A stretch of DNA of 64,000 bases from Brachyhypopomus gauderio (taxonomy: Eukaryota > Chordata > Actinopteri > Gymnotiformes > Hypopomidae): the NCBI RefSeq assembly GCF_052324685.1, contig NC_135214.1:31890971-31954970 (forward strand). Direction: 5' to 3'. Of the stretch, positions 1 through 30,090 are shown one piece after another (position 1 is the stretch's first letter; every line of letters begins with the position of its first letter). The notes beneath the pieces are model-generated. The model did no database searches. It saw nothing but the letters and a program-made list of their open reading frames with translations, and was not told the DNA's origin. The position numbers and the translations under genes are program-made.

Positions 1-503
1 TATCCTATTTTGTTTTTTTACTATAAAGATCTGTGATGTGATGAATAGTGACCACTAACAATCTCGAACAATCACCCTTTGGCCACACAATACATTTCTC
101 CCTAAGGTCTGTTTGTGCAAAACTGTGAAACCTGGGAGTATAAAGGTTATGAAACTCACACCCATGCGGTACATAAACCTTCTTTGCAGGGCAACGATTA
201 CGATTAAGGACTAGTACACCAGCTCATCATCAAAAGCGCAAATGACACCGGCACCAACGTCAGATCCTGATTACAGTGGCATGTGAATATTCAAAAGCTA
301 TTGTTGTAGTGGTGTTTACCCAACGAACACTGTTGGTGTTTACTCTACAAACACTCTTGGGGCTGCACAGGTGCCTGACACTAATCATGTTCAAAGCAGC
401 ACAAACCAAGGACAAACATCAACTACAAAGACAAAAACTGGGGTATGAGGAGGAGAGTGAGAGAGGGAAAGAGGGAGGGAGGGAGAGATGGGGGGGAGAG
501 GGA

Positions 504-504
<1 letters not shown>

Positions 505-534
<30 letters not shown>
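505..534. repeat. (AG)n microsatellite
   Basis: About 15 uninterrupted AG units, preceded by imperfect G/A-rich sequence from about 450. Apparent short reading frames across it are low-complexity artefacts. Confidence 0.95.
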
Positions 535-537
<3 letters not shown>

Positions 538-904
538 AAGGCAAAAACCAAAAAGAAATAGGGAGACAGACATTCTATCAACATTTGGATGACTTACACA
601 CAGCAAAGCTCCACAAAACAAAGTGTTGAAGGGGTCTGTCTTACTGTGCACAGGGCAACAGTGACTGTATTACCCCAGATACTCGTAGAGACCAGCTCGG
701 CACTGGCAGGTCAGCGCCACCCGCCCTGCTATACAAACACCTTTCTGTTCCACACCAAGTCTTCTGCACACTTGTCCACACACTAAGTCTTCTGCAAAGT
801 CCTCACTACCAGTGGGGCACAGTCAGGCTCTTCTAAGCCTTCAGAGACTGGATACCAAAAGTGGGTGGAAAAATTAGCAAAAATATTTAATAAAGTAAAA
901 AAAT

Positions 905-926
905 ATAATAATAATAATAATAATAA
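905..926. repeat. (AAT)n microsatellite
   Basis: A run of about seven ATA/TAA units in AT-rich sequence. Confidence 0.85.
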
Positions 927-1424
927 ATAAACCTATTAACGTAGACTGCCTCACATTCATCATCACTATTGGATACACTTCTATCTGAGAGTGCTACTAA
1001 TCCAGACCTCTTAGTAATATGTAATATGGCTGCAGTGTCTACCCATCTGGTGACATAAAACCTTCTTTTGAAGAAAGTTTAAGTGACAAGAAATCTGAGC
1101 AATGAAATGTATGTTTTTCATAATAAACTAGGATAATAGCAGCCTAGGCTGTCTTAGCATCCTGAAGAAGGGTATAATGTGTTAATAGCAAAACATCACT
1201 CTATTTGTACACACTACCATAGCTAACTTTGAATGGTGACTGAAAGTGAGATTTACATACTTAATTGAAAAGTGTGTTTCAAGGTAACACTTCAGTGAAA
1301 TCTAACAACAATTCAGCAGACAATTCCACCTATAAAACTTAAAAATAAAAACATCATGCAGTTTTTTTGTAAGTTTAATAATAATAGGTTATGTTTATAA
1401 ACAATTCTTCAATTCTTCTACTGA

Positions 1425-1989
1425 CTTATAAAGCACTGCACAGGCTTGCCCCTGATTACCTGCTCTTATTATGAACCCCCACGTCCACTAAGATCACAGG
1501 TTGCTGGTCTCTTATTAGTTCCAACAATTAATAAGGTAACAGCAGGGGGAGGAGCCTTTTCTTATGAGGCCCCCCAACTATGGAATAACCTTCTAGAATG
1601 TGTCAGTGACTATAGGTCTAGGTTGAAAACCTAGACCTTTAGCTTTTGGTCATTAATGTGCCCCCTTAGATAAAGGTACAGATCCAGGGGTTTATGGGTG
1701 AAGGGTTTTATGGTAAACTGGGGTGCTGGTGCTGTCATCCTGTCACTGTACGTGGTCACTCAAGTTTGTTGACGGTGTAGCGGATGGATGCCAATGTCTC
1801 AGAATGCTCCCAAGTCTGTGTTACCTTCTGCTTCTGCCTTTTTAGCTAAGCTGTAATAATTTAATGCTGGAGTTGCTGCAAACTCCAGAAATATTTTAAT
1901 GTAAATATAAATAAATGTAAAGCTGCTTTGTGACAACAACTGTTGTAAAAAGTGCTATATAAATACATTTTGATTGATTGATTGATTGA
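1425..1989 (+). mobile_element. L2-like LINE, 3' end fragment
   Basis: Around 1420-1640 the plus strand reads as the degraded C-terminus of a non-LTR reverse transcriptase. It includes the family-typical segments YEPPRPLRSQ and FSYEAPQLWNNL, ending at RLKT and a stop. The sequence then runs into a 3' tail with a short motif like AGTGCTATATAAAT and a terminal (ATTG)n repeat at about 1969-1989, as in L2-type LINEs of fishes. The 5' part is missing, as expected for a 5'-truncated insertion. Confidence 0.75.
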
Positions 1990-3130
1990 GGAGTGGCGTA
2001 AGATCGTGAGTAGAGGCTCTGAGAGAAAAGATGGAAATCAACTAAATATGAGATTTAATGACAAACCACATGCACCGGTGGAGGTTCTAACAGGGCTATC
2101 ACCAACAACCAGTATAGAATAGAATTTTTGATTACTGCCTACAATTATGGTCACAATTACAATTTATGGTCACTGAGCTGTAAAATATTCACACACAGTG
2201 GCGCCCTCTGACAAATATCTCAGGGGGGGCAATTGTTGTGATGACATCCAAGGTTACCATTTCAGTGGGTAAATAAAAAACAGTGACTTAACCAATGAAA
2301 ATATATAGACTGTACCGTATTTGTGCACCGATATATCTTGTAAATATCATCTTGGTTAAAGCTCTACAATGATTGAACGATTAACTGTGGTCAACAAAAA
2401 TTGTTATCTCTCAATTTACCCTCATAAACAACTTTAAACATGAAGAGATTTACCATTAATTAAAAGTGAATCTTTCCTACTCACAATCATTTCTGTATTC
2501 CTCAGACAGCATTTTAGTTTAGGTGTTAAATGGGATATATAAATGGGCAACAGTATTAAGGATGGAGCAGAATGCAGGGAAAGCAGAGCGGGGCGCGAGC
2601 TACTTCACAGCCTGCTAGCCATGTTTTCCCATCATACCAGTTTCGCGAAAATCCCTGGTTATATTCTTTTCCTCCCTTTGTGGACACTTCACTTGTTTCA
2701 TGTTTAAATTTGGTCTCGGTGGCCCTAATTCCTTAGTTGCTGCCGTTATTCTCCCTACGTTACGTCCGACGCAAGCACGCAAGTGCGAGCCCTCCCGGAA
2801 CCCATAGACATTCCATTGCAGTGCAAATATTAACATGAGAGTCTACGAGAGCAGTCGGGGCGATTTTCAGTTAGACTAAAATCACCCCAAAAGGGGTGGT
2901 ACTACATGTAATGCACCTCAACGCTGATTGGACAATGGCATTTAGAGGCAAGAGAAACTGTCCAGAACAGGCCTAACTAGTTAAATGCTGAGAAAGAATA
3001 TGAGAGAAAAAAAACCGTCCTTTTCATCCTTTCGTGGTGCGTTGCCCATTCGCCCTAATTAACAAACCGCCCCTGTTGACACATAGCCAGGAATTTAGTT
3101 GCCGAATACAGTTCCCTGATTAACAAGAGC

Positions 3131-3640
3131 AGTGTCAGATTCATGCCTCCCTATACAATTGGAGCCTCTCAGCACTAGGGTCTTGGGTTCAAGTCCTTAT
3201 CTGAGTGGAGTTTCCATGTTCTCCCTGTGTCTGTGGGGGTTTCCTCCGGGGTCTCTGGTTTCCTCCCTCAGTCCAAAAACATGGAGGTTAGGTAAATTGG
3301 CAGCCCTGACAAATTCTCACTGAGTGTGTGAACGTGCATCACTTCTTGTCCAGTAAAATGTCCAGACACTCCAGTTGTCTGAGTGTGGTGGATGGTGCTC
3401 TGTCCTGAGTGTGTCCTCTCTCCCCTCCCTGTGTCTGTATGTCCAGTGATGGATGGTGTTCTGTCCTGGGTGTGTACTCTCCCCTTTCTGCACCCACTTC
3501 AGTCCCCCAGGGGTTGAGAGTACGCTGTGTGCAACTGTGTGTGAGACATATTACCCGTGTTCCTGTGTTAAGATTGTAAAGCGTCCTTGGGTTACATGAA
3601 AGGCGGAAAGGTGCCTGTAAAACTGATAGTTGAATTATTA
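3131..3640 (+). mobile_element. SINE-like composite repeat, copy 1
   Basis: The left part has a tRNA-like B-box segment (GGGTTCAAGTCC) followed by a body about a 'gtttcctccgggg' motif. The right part ends in a tail resembling 'agcgtccttgggttacatga...aggcg', which in other fish copies precedes a tetranucleotide repeat. The same series of segments occurs in reverse at 44759-45190, and the tail alone at about 54604-54677. Family assignment is by recall of common fish repeats; whether this is a SINE or a LINE-derived fragment is not settled. Confidence 0.55.
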
Positions 3641-4165
3641 GAATATTGTGATTAACTGTGTTAAAGGCTGCAATGAGATCAAGTAACAGCACAATGACAG
3701 CAGAAGTGGAGGAAAGGTCAAGAAGGAGATAATTGAGAATATAAAGAAGACTCGTTTCAGTGCTATGATGGCAGCAGAAACAGGATTGAAAAGTCTCATC
3801 GGAGCTAAGAAAGTCAAGCAACCGGAAGGCTACAGCTCTCCGTACGAGTTTGGAGACGAACGGGATGTAGGACTGACGTTCTCCATGGCTGAACCGTCAA
3901 GACCTGATGGATTACAATGATGGTGACAGGTGCTAATTTCAGAACATGTGCAACATAAGTGGTTGTATGTGACAGACAGATGAAGTGACAGAAGGGATGA
4001 AAGACACAGGGGAGACAAGGCTTTAAAAGGGAGCTGGATTGAGCCACTGATGATGTCGTTTGGACTTATTATATTGCCAATAACGTTTGTACTGACAAAA
4101 GAAAGATCAGAAAAGGTGTAAGCAGGGAGGGGGCCAGTAGAAGCAGGGCGTGCAGCAGAAGCCAT
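3640..4165 (-). mobile_element. LINE reverse transcriptase fragment, degenerate
   Basis: On the minus strand, broken frames read through conserved non-LTR reverse transcriptase blocks. These are a KLAPVTII-like segment near 3930-3950, then LLDFLSSDETFQSC and HHSTETSLLYILN near 3750-3830, then VLLLDLIAAFNTVNHNIL near 3640-3700. The last corresponds to the family's 'LLLDLSAAFDTVDHNIL' block, with the aspartates of 'AFDTVDH' changed to asparagine. Stops and frame changes show it is dead. It may belong to the L2/Rex group; the clade is uncertain. Confidence 0.7.
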
Positions 4166-4552
4166 CTTGGGAAGGTCATGGTAGATAACATTATCTTGAA
4201 AAGATTTGAGAAAGACACAGCATTTTTTTCTGGGAGCCAGTCCCAGCCTCAGACGGAGGTCGAATATGTTTTTTTAACAGTAATAAAAAGAATATGATTG
4301 GACTTTTGACCCAGTTTAATTAATATTTTAGATGAGCATCATGAACAGGCTACATTCAAAGCAGCCTCGTGTTTGGTTAAATGTACAACATATGCAATAT
4401 ATACACATGCAATCCTCTTCTCTTGTATAAAATGATCAAGTTTTCTACCAGTTCTTATTTATCAGCCTGGGAGTGAACCAAGAAGAAGAGTGGGTGGCAG
4501 GTTTTCGTAGACGCCATAGTCTCCAGAACAGAGACAGACTGATTGTATAGAG

Positions 4553-4730
4553 CAGTGGCTCCCAAAGTAGGGGGCGCGCCCCACCTAGGGAGCTATTGCA
4601 GGGGGGGCGCGGAGCTTGGAAGTAAAACATGTGCACATGTGTCAATATGGGGGGGTGTGTGTAGGGGGGGGCACAAAAATATTCTCATCTACTAAAGGGG
4701 GGCACGGCAGAAAAAGTTTGGGAACCACTG
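4553..4730. mobile_element. hAT-type MITE with perfect 8-bp target duplication
   Basis: A 178-bp element beginning CAGTGGCTCCCAAA and ending TTTGGGAACCACTG, which are matching terminal inverted repeats. It is flanked on both sides by the identical octamer GTATAGAG (4545-4552 and 4731-4738). The 8-bp duplication and CAG...CTG ends are typical of hAT elements. It has no coding capacity. A second, larger copy is at 43323-44369. Confidence 0.93.
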
Positions 4731-5395
4731 GTATAGAGAAATTGCAGCCCTCAGAGAGAGGACTATATGACTTTTTGATAACAGTAGATTTTTAGATTAG
4801 CTGAAGGGTTCACAGAAATAACAATGAGAGAGAAACATTGGAACGGGGTTTAGAATTGGGAAGACAGAGAGGAGCAGTGATGGGTTTGTGATCAGAAATG
4901 CCAGAACACACAACACAGCAGATATAGTGTTCAGAATATGTCCAGTAAAGCAGGTAGTCATAACCAATACCCCGCAGCATACGCAACACTGTTGTTTTGT
5001 CAACTGTAGTTGGAGATGGATCAACACACTGAACTCTTTGCCATTTTCCTCAAACCCCTGCTGAACAGTTTTTGCAGTGTGGCAGAGTACATTTATCCTG
5101 CTGAAAGAAGCTACGGCCATTAGGGAATACTGTTTGCAATGAAGGGGTGTACTTGGTCTGCATGTTTAGGCAGTCATTATGTGTCAAAGTAACATCCATG
5201 TGAATCCCATGCCCCAAGGGTTCTCAGCAGAGTATCACACTGCCTCCAATGGCTTGCCTTCTTCCCATAATGCATCCCTGTGCCATTTTGTTCCCAGCTA
5301 CGCGATACACGCACAGCAATACATCAGACCAGAACCTTCTTCCATTGGTCGATGGTCCAGTTCTGATGATCATGTGCCCATTGTAGGCACAATGT

Positions 5396-5468
5396 ACGTG
5401 CATCCTGCGTTCACGTGCATCCTGCGTTCACGTGCATCCTGCATTCACGTGCATCCTGCGTTCACGTG
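5396..5468. repeat. 17-bp minisatellite
   Basis: About 4.3 copies of the unit CGTGCATCCTGCGTTCA, differing by single bases. The frame spanning it is an artefact of the repeat. Confidence 0.9.
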
Positions 5469-6373
5469 TATTCTGTGCGACAGCAGATAATCTGTGGGGT
5501 AGGACATAATGGATGAACTCTCCCTCCCCACGTTTCAATTAACCTTGGGTGTCCGTCACCTTGTTGTTGGTTCATTGGTTGTCTATTCATGAACTACATT
5601 TGGTAGCCATTTACCACTGCATACTGGAAACACCCCACAAGAACTGCCATTCTGGAGATCTCATGCTTGTCTGTGTTGTTCCGACAATTACAATGAGCCA
5701 TTTTTCCTGCTTGCAACACATCAGCTCCAAGAACTGCTACATAAAATATCCCTTGACCAGTGGTACTGTAATGAGATCATCTGAGTTTTTTTTACTTCAC
5801 CTGCCGGTGGTTATAATGTGGCTGAATGGTGTTTGCTTTCTGCTTATGATTCTTGACAGATTTGATACCAATGTATAAATCTGGGGGTCAGACAATCAAA
5901 CAGTACACCGACATCATTAAAAATACAAACTGTACCATCATTATAAACAAAGACACAAACTATATGATGATTTTTGAATGGTGAATAACTATTGTCAATC
6001 CACACCTTACATACGTCACCCTTGATTTAAAGGCCTTTAAAAAGCATTGAAACATATAGTTAGTTACTAAGCCCTCAGTCGGGAGACAGAATTATTAAGG
6101 TATTGAGATTATCTATTCACTCAAAGGATGTGTACAGATGCACAGATGGTCTCTCTCTGTGATCATTATCTTTTCTCTGTATTCTCTGAAGGAATGATGT
6201 AAACATGCTCCAGATTACATTGCAGGTTTTGTAGTAGAATTTAACATTTGCAGCTTGCTAAAGAATCAGAGCAGTGCGTCAGGGGGTGTGTTAAGAGTGA
6301 TGGAGTAGGTCTGGGATGTAGTCCAGGTGAAATCACCCCTATGATGAGTGGGATCAGTGAGTGAGGTCTATAC

Positions 6374-20644
<14,271 letters not shown>

Positions 20645-21405
20645 CCTTCTCCTGTGCACTGTACACAGTTAATATAGACCAATATAAAGAAAGGCAAACT
20701 TGGGGTCTACATGCACCTTAGAACAACTTAATTTCTGGAGAAAATACACTCAAATACATAAAAACTACCTCCAGCTTAAACATTTATGGATAAGTATAAG
20801 AAATGAAAAGCTATTCAGACTGGCATATGTCTGAATAGACACTGAATAGCAACACTGTAACGCCCTATCAATTTTTGTTGTATGTGTTAGGATTAACCTA
20901 CATGTTAACCGCTAAATCCTAATAGCTAAATCAGCTTTAGCAACAATGCAAGTCAGCAAGCTAAAGCAATAAATAAAAAAACATAAAAAAAAAAGAAACC
21001 AGTCGCTAGCTGGCTAAGTAGTTCCACCTATTGCCTAAATCAACCACAAATAGCCTACAATGATGTGGGAGTAAAATACTTCTGTAATTCATAAATCCGT
21101 ACAAATGAAACTAGTTTGGATATTTACCCAAATGGAGAGACAGCTCGTCAGTCCCATCTCATCTCCATAACCACCGTTTGACAACTGAAGGCATGTGCGC
21201 ATGTCCGTTTTTCGAAAAGGACAAACTACTCTTAGATGTTTGTATATACAGGTATATATAACAACTTATATGCTGTTTCTTTGTACTTTTAAAATCATAT
21301 TCTCTTAAATTACAAAATTTGCAAATATGTGATTACCTAAATCAAAACATGTTGGCCACAGCTTCCGGATGAAGTACTTACTCTTTCCGGGTCAAGTTTG
21401 GCAGC
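20645..21405. promoter_or_regulatory. Shared cep104/lrrc47 divergent promoter region
   Basis: The two start codons face away from each other with 761 bp between them, so both promoters must lie here. Near the lrrc47 start are two ETS-type core motifs, CTTCCGG at 21362-21368 and TTTCCGG at 21384-21390, as is common for TATA-less housekeeping promoters. No TATA box stands out at the expected position. The transcription starts themselves are not visible. Confidence 0.7.
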
Positions 21406-26807
<5,402 letters not shown>

Positions 26808-27587
26808 CCATCTTAAAGAACAACAACCATTGCTATTTATAATAAGATTGGTCTCAACAAACTCATGTAACTTTCGCATGTGGCTTTACATTAATCTTAG
26901 TTGATACATAGAGCTTTTTTTACACACACAAAAAATCCAATGTGGATCTTAATTTGAGTACGTAGGGTTCTCTCTCAAAGTTTGACTATTCGTCATCTTG
27001 TTATTCCTCATTTTGCTCACCTGTACTTGAGATTTTCTGTTTTATTTGGACTTATTCTCAAGCTAACATGATGTTAATTGCTAATATAATGAAACGACCA
27101 TTTAAAAGCATTTGGTACAGCACTTCAGTCAATGAAAAATAAATAAGCCTTTAAATCAATTGCTGGCTTACGTCCATCACTTGTTGTCTAACCTTCATAA
27201 AAATGCATTAGGGAAACACTGCCCTTCTTAACAAGGTCAGAGTTCATACAGTGTATAGCTAACGTCAAAGACTTCGGAAGGTTTTGTGTTTCTTAAAAGG
27301 ACTATAGATACTGCGGCTCAGAGGCATGGCCCTGATAAGCATCACTATGCTAGAGCCCTATAAAATCCTGTTAACACCTAACTTGTAAAAAAAAGAAAGA
27401 AAACTTGAAAACATAACATACAAAATACCTGGATATGGTGCTCCTGAAAGATGAAAGCCTCGTTTTAAAATCCACCTATTGGCTGAACAGCTGAACCTTG
27501 ATCCATGCCTTGGAAGAGTATCACTGCACGGGTTTGTTTGGGGATTCGTGGGGCTCTGTGAAAGCAACGGCTTCGGTTACAGATCGT
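26808..27587. other. lrrc47 3' region
   Basis: Non-coding. A possible polyadenylation signal AATAAA is at 27138-27143. A 22-bp stretch 'gttaattgctaatataatga' plus two bases at about 27073 repeats one at about 26379, so the last lrrc47 exon lies between direct repeats. Nothing else is recognised. Confidence 0.5.
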
Positions 27588-27659
27588 ATGACTGGCGGCG
27601 TGAAAGAGCGCAAAGCCAAGGAAGTCTCGGAGACGGAACTGCTCTCCAAAGATAAATGA
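27588..27659 (+). other. Short upstream open frame, same frame as the next gene
   Basis: ATG at 27588 opens a 23-codon frame (MTGGVKERKAKEVSETELL...) ending in TGA at 27657-27659. The reading frame of the following gene stays open directly after this single TGA. It may be an upstream ORF in the 5' leader, an alternative N-terminus broken by one stop, or chance. Confidence 0.35.
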
Positions 27660-27746
27660 TGGGCAGTGGAGCTTCAGGTAGCATTTTGCCTCTCGAGAAG
27701 CTCCCGTACACTTCCAGTGGCCTCTATAAGCTTCTGTAGGCTAGCC

Positions 27747-28730
27747 ATGAGAACGATTCAAGGAGTTCATCAGAGTAAGCAACCCCGGGACAAGACTTTT
27801 AAGTGCTGGAGCAGTCTTGATGATGCTGTAGGCAGGAAAATTTGTGGTGAGCAGCCGGACCGTCCGAAGGCCACCAGATCCTCTGTGCAATGGCCAGGGC
27901 CCATGATGGCAAATGGATTTATGCAACCACCAAGAAAGCCCACAGGCAACACTCCAGATTTCATCCTGAGACCTCGACAAGTGTTGTTGAAAACCAATAT
28001 GTCGGATGAAGCTAAAGACGACAGTGTCAGGACTTTGGGCAAGAGGAACTCGCTGCCACCAATATCTGGATCTAGGGTGATCTCCGTGCATGGCACAGGA
28101 ACTGGTATGCCAAGCCGCCTGTTGGAAAGTGAGGCGCTACGAATGGGCAAGAAAGCTAATATCTCATCTTTTAGCACAACGAAGGAGAGGGCATTGATAT
28201 GGAAACAAAGGGACAGGGGTCAGTTGACTGGCTCGGTGGGTCTGATCTGTAGCAGTCTGGCTGCATTCAGATTGACGGGACGCGCCCATGGTCCGGACCC
28301 GCCTCCGAACGGGCAGCTGGGGGAGGCCTGGGGGAGGTCTGGCGGGAACCTTCAGAGCTTCTTAGCACCGAGTCCCTCCAGCAGATGTCTCGCTTTAGAG
28401 GGGAAGAACCTCAGCGCTGGCGGAGTGGGAAAAGTACAAGACCCTGCGAGTGCATGCGAGACCGAACACCGTCCACGCCAGCTCTCCGACTCCGTGCTTG
28501 AGACGGAGACCCTGAGCTCGCGTAGGAATGAAGGAATGGGAAAGGAGGAGAAGGACTGCAGTAGAGGGACAGACCATCAAGAGGAGGAGTATTACACCAC
28601 TGAAAGGATTGCAGAATGGGTCAGTGGTGTAAACGCAAGTCTTTTCTCCCCCTTGAAGGAACTGTATAAGGCGCAGCTGCTTGAGGAGGAAGACGTGGAT
28701 ACTATTAAGATTATTTATGATCAAGACTGA
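27747..28730 (+). CDS. Unrecognised 327-residue protein, single exon
   Basis: Open from 27660 with the first ATG at 27747 (MRTIQGVHQSKQ), ending in TGA at 28730. I do not recognise the family. The composition is hydrophilic and low in order-promoting residues through the middle (GTGTGMPSRLLES, HGPDPPPNGQLGEAWG), suggesting disorder. The C-terminus is distinct, with an acidic, helix-prone segment ERIAEWVSGVNASLFSPL and LLEEEDVDTIKIIYDQD. No signal peptide or membrane segment is seen. A frame of this length in about 40% GC sequence with complex composition supports a real gene. It lies between lrrc47 and smim1, where human has no such gene that I recall. A polyadenylation signal is at 28862. 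A 5' non-coding exon or a longer N-terminus is possible. Confidence 0.65.
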   Translation: MRTIQGVHQSKQPRDKTFKCWSSLDDAVGRKICGEQPDRPKATRSSVQWPGPMMANGFMQPPRKPTGNTPDFILRPRQVLLKTNMSDEAKDDSVRTLGKRNSLPPISGSRVISVHGTGTGMPSRLLESEALRMGKKANISSFSTTKERALIWKQRDRGQLTGSVGLICSSLAAFRLTGRAHGPDPPPNGQLGEAWGRSGGNLQSFLAPSPSSRCLALEGKNLSAGGVGKVQDPASACETEHRPRQLSDSVLETETLSSRRNEGMGKEEKDCSRGTDHQEEEYYTTERIAEWVSGVNASLFSPLKELYKAQLLEEEDVDTIKIIYDQD

Positions 28731-28861
28731 GCTGTACGTTTATGATTTAAGGCTAATCTTGGACTAAATTACACAAATAATGGTGAATCACCACTGAAAA
28801 TTCAATTCAGTCCTGGTGTAGGCTTAATTTTAGTCTAGAAAAACAGCCCCTGGTTTACTAT

Positions 28862-28867
28862 AATAAA
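28862..28867 (+). promoter_or_regulatory. Polyadenylation signal AATAAA
   Basis: Canonical hexamer 132 bp after the stop of the unrecognised gene. The stretch from here to 29270 is non-coding 3' sequence shared between two converging genes. Confidence 0.6.
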
Positions 28868-29270
28868 AGAACCAAGTTACCGGTTACAAGATGATAGACA
28901 TTTGTTGTGTAACAGGTTTTGCTGTAAGTGCAGTATTCTCTGATTTTGTGTGTGTATACGCTCAAGGGCAATTAAAGGAAGGAATTCACAGGAAGTGAAA
29001 TAAGAGCTAACATTCAGTTTGGGAAATGTTTTACTTCATTTACAATGTATATGGGGGGGTGAAATTTTTCCTATGGAGTTATTTTCTATTCAAACATGTA
29101 TTTGATTCAGACATGGGTTGTGTAATAGTACCCTAAGCCAAATACGTTTTTCTAAAGAATACACGTTTATACATGCAGAGTACAATTTTATGAACCCAGT
29201 TTATATTCTGATAATATTGATAAATAATGGAACTTCATGAAAAAATTATTTTACACTTGGTGTTTTTGAG

Positions 29271-29276
29271 TTTATT
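29271..29276 (-). promoter_or_regulatory. Polyadenylation signal for smim1
   Basis: AATAAA on the minus strand, 38 bp after the smim1 stop codon. Confidence 0.7.
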
Positions 29277-29313
29277 TGTGGTTTTAGGCATCCATGTAGG
29301 GGTCTCTTCTGAG

Positions 29314-30090
29314 TCAGCATCTGTGGACGTAGTATCCGGTGATGTATCCGATGATGTACATGGCAGCCATTACAGCCAGTGAGCCTGCCACTCTCATTGC
29401 GATGCCCAGCTGTCCCGTACACAGTTTGTTACAGAACCTGCAACAACAGAGACGCAGCAATTTCACGACAGTGCCAGACACGCCAGTAACGTTCACCCTG
29501 ACGCCGCCGAGCGTAATTGTTTCTCTTATTGTGTGCTTGGTGGATGTTTTTTGTTAACTGGAAGCTGTGTAAAGGTTGTGACAGTGCAGCATGCTGAATC
29601 TTTGGAGTCAGGCTAGTTGGGTTAATCATCGATTCAGATATTGAGCCACACCTAATGAAATGAAAAGGCTTGCTATGAAAATGTTAATTGTATTATAGCA
29701 ATCACAAAATCTAAATTCCTGGGGTGTGAGAGTTGAAATTAGACCATTATGCATCATGTATATATTTTAAATGTTTACAGTGTGGGTCCACCCATTTTCA
29801 CATGCTAACAAATCATTAACCAAATTTCTAATTTGAGGCTTGACTGTTGACAACAGTTGGGCTAAGTTTTAACCTACTTTTAAAAACATATCCATATAAA
29901 ACTATACCCATAAAACAACATGGTGCTCCTGAAAGGTGCTCTATAAAATGTTATGCTGTATTGTGGCAAAAAAATGTATACAGTCAAGAAGGAATACTCA
30001 CTCATTCATACTAGATTGAGAATCACCGACAGTGAGATTAACATCTTCATTCCAGCGGTTGTACTGTACGTTGGCATTGGCAGAATCCAT
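29314..30090 (-). CDS. smim1: Small integral membrane protein 1 (SMIM1, Vel antigen)
   Basis: Two coding exons, 70 residues: 30002-30090 (MDSANANVQYNRWNEDVNL...) and 29314-29437 (NKLCTGQLGIAMRVAG to a stop after GYYVHRC). The join is GA|G in phase with a GTGAGT donor. The N-terminal VQYNRWNEDV corresponds to human VHYSRWEDG. The LCTG.LGIAM block and the membrane segment at about 46-65 (AVMAAMYIIGYITGYY) match the family. Human SMIM1 (78 residues) is a single-pass red-cell membrane protein that carries the Vel blood-group antigen. The gene converges on the unrecognised gene and diverges from mad2l2. The short first exon is easy to miss by automatic gene finding. Confidence 0.93.

Larger units (their letters stand above)
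1..6373. other. cep104 intron or 3' flank; mostly repeats
   Basis: No further cep104 exon could be read here on the minus strand, although the C-terminal part of the protein (rest of the TOG domain and zinc-binding region) is still missing. It must lie beyond the left edge or be hidden here. What can be supported is given separately: an (AG)n array, an (AAT)n array, LINE fragments, a SINE-like repeat, a hAT MITE and a 17-bp minisatellite. The stretches 1-500, 930-1420, 1990-3130, 4740-5390 and 5470-6370 show nothing recognisable beyond AT-rich non-coding sequence. Confidence 0.5.

Noticed and set aside
276-651. Overlapping open frames on both strands around 276-651
   Set aside because: They run through the (AG)n array and have no resemblance to known proteins.
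2615-2836. 73-codon minus-strand open frame
   Set aside because: No family resemblance, no splice or promoter context; probably transposon-derived or chance.
5179-5490. 103-codon open frame
   Set aside because: Its distinct feature is the translation of the 17-bp minisatellite, and the rest resembles nothing.
27747-28730. Identity of the orphan gene with CCDC27, C1orf174 or other human 1p36 neighbours
   Set aside because: None of the remembered sequences matches its distinctive C-terminus, so no name is given.
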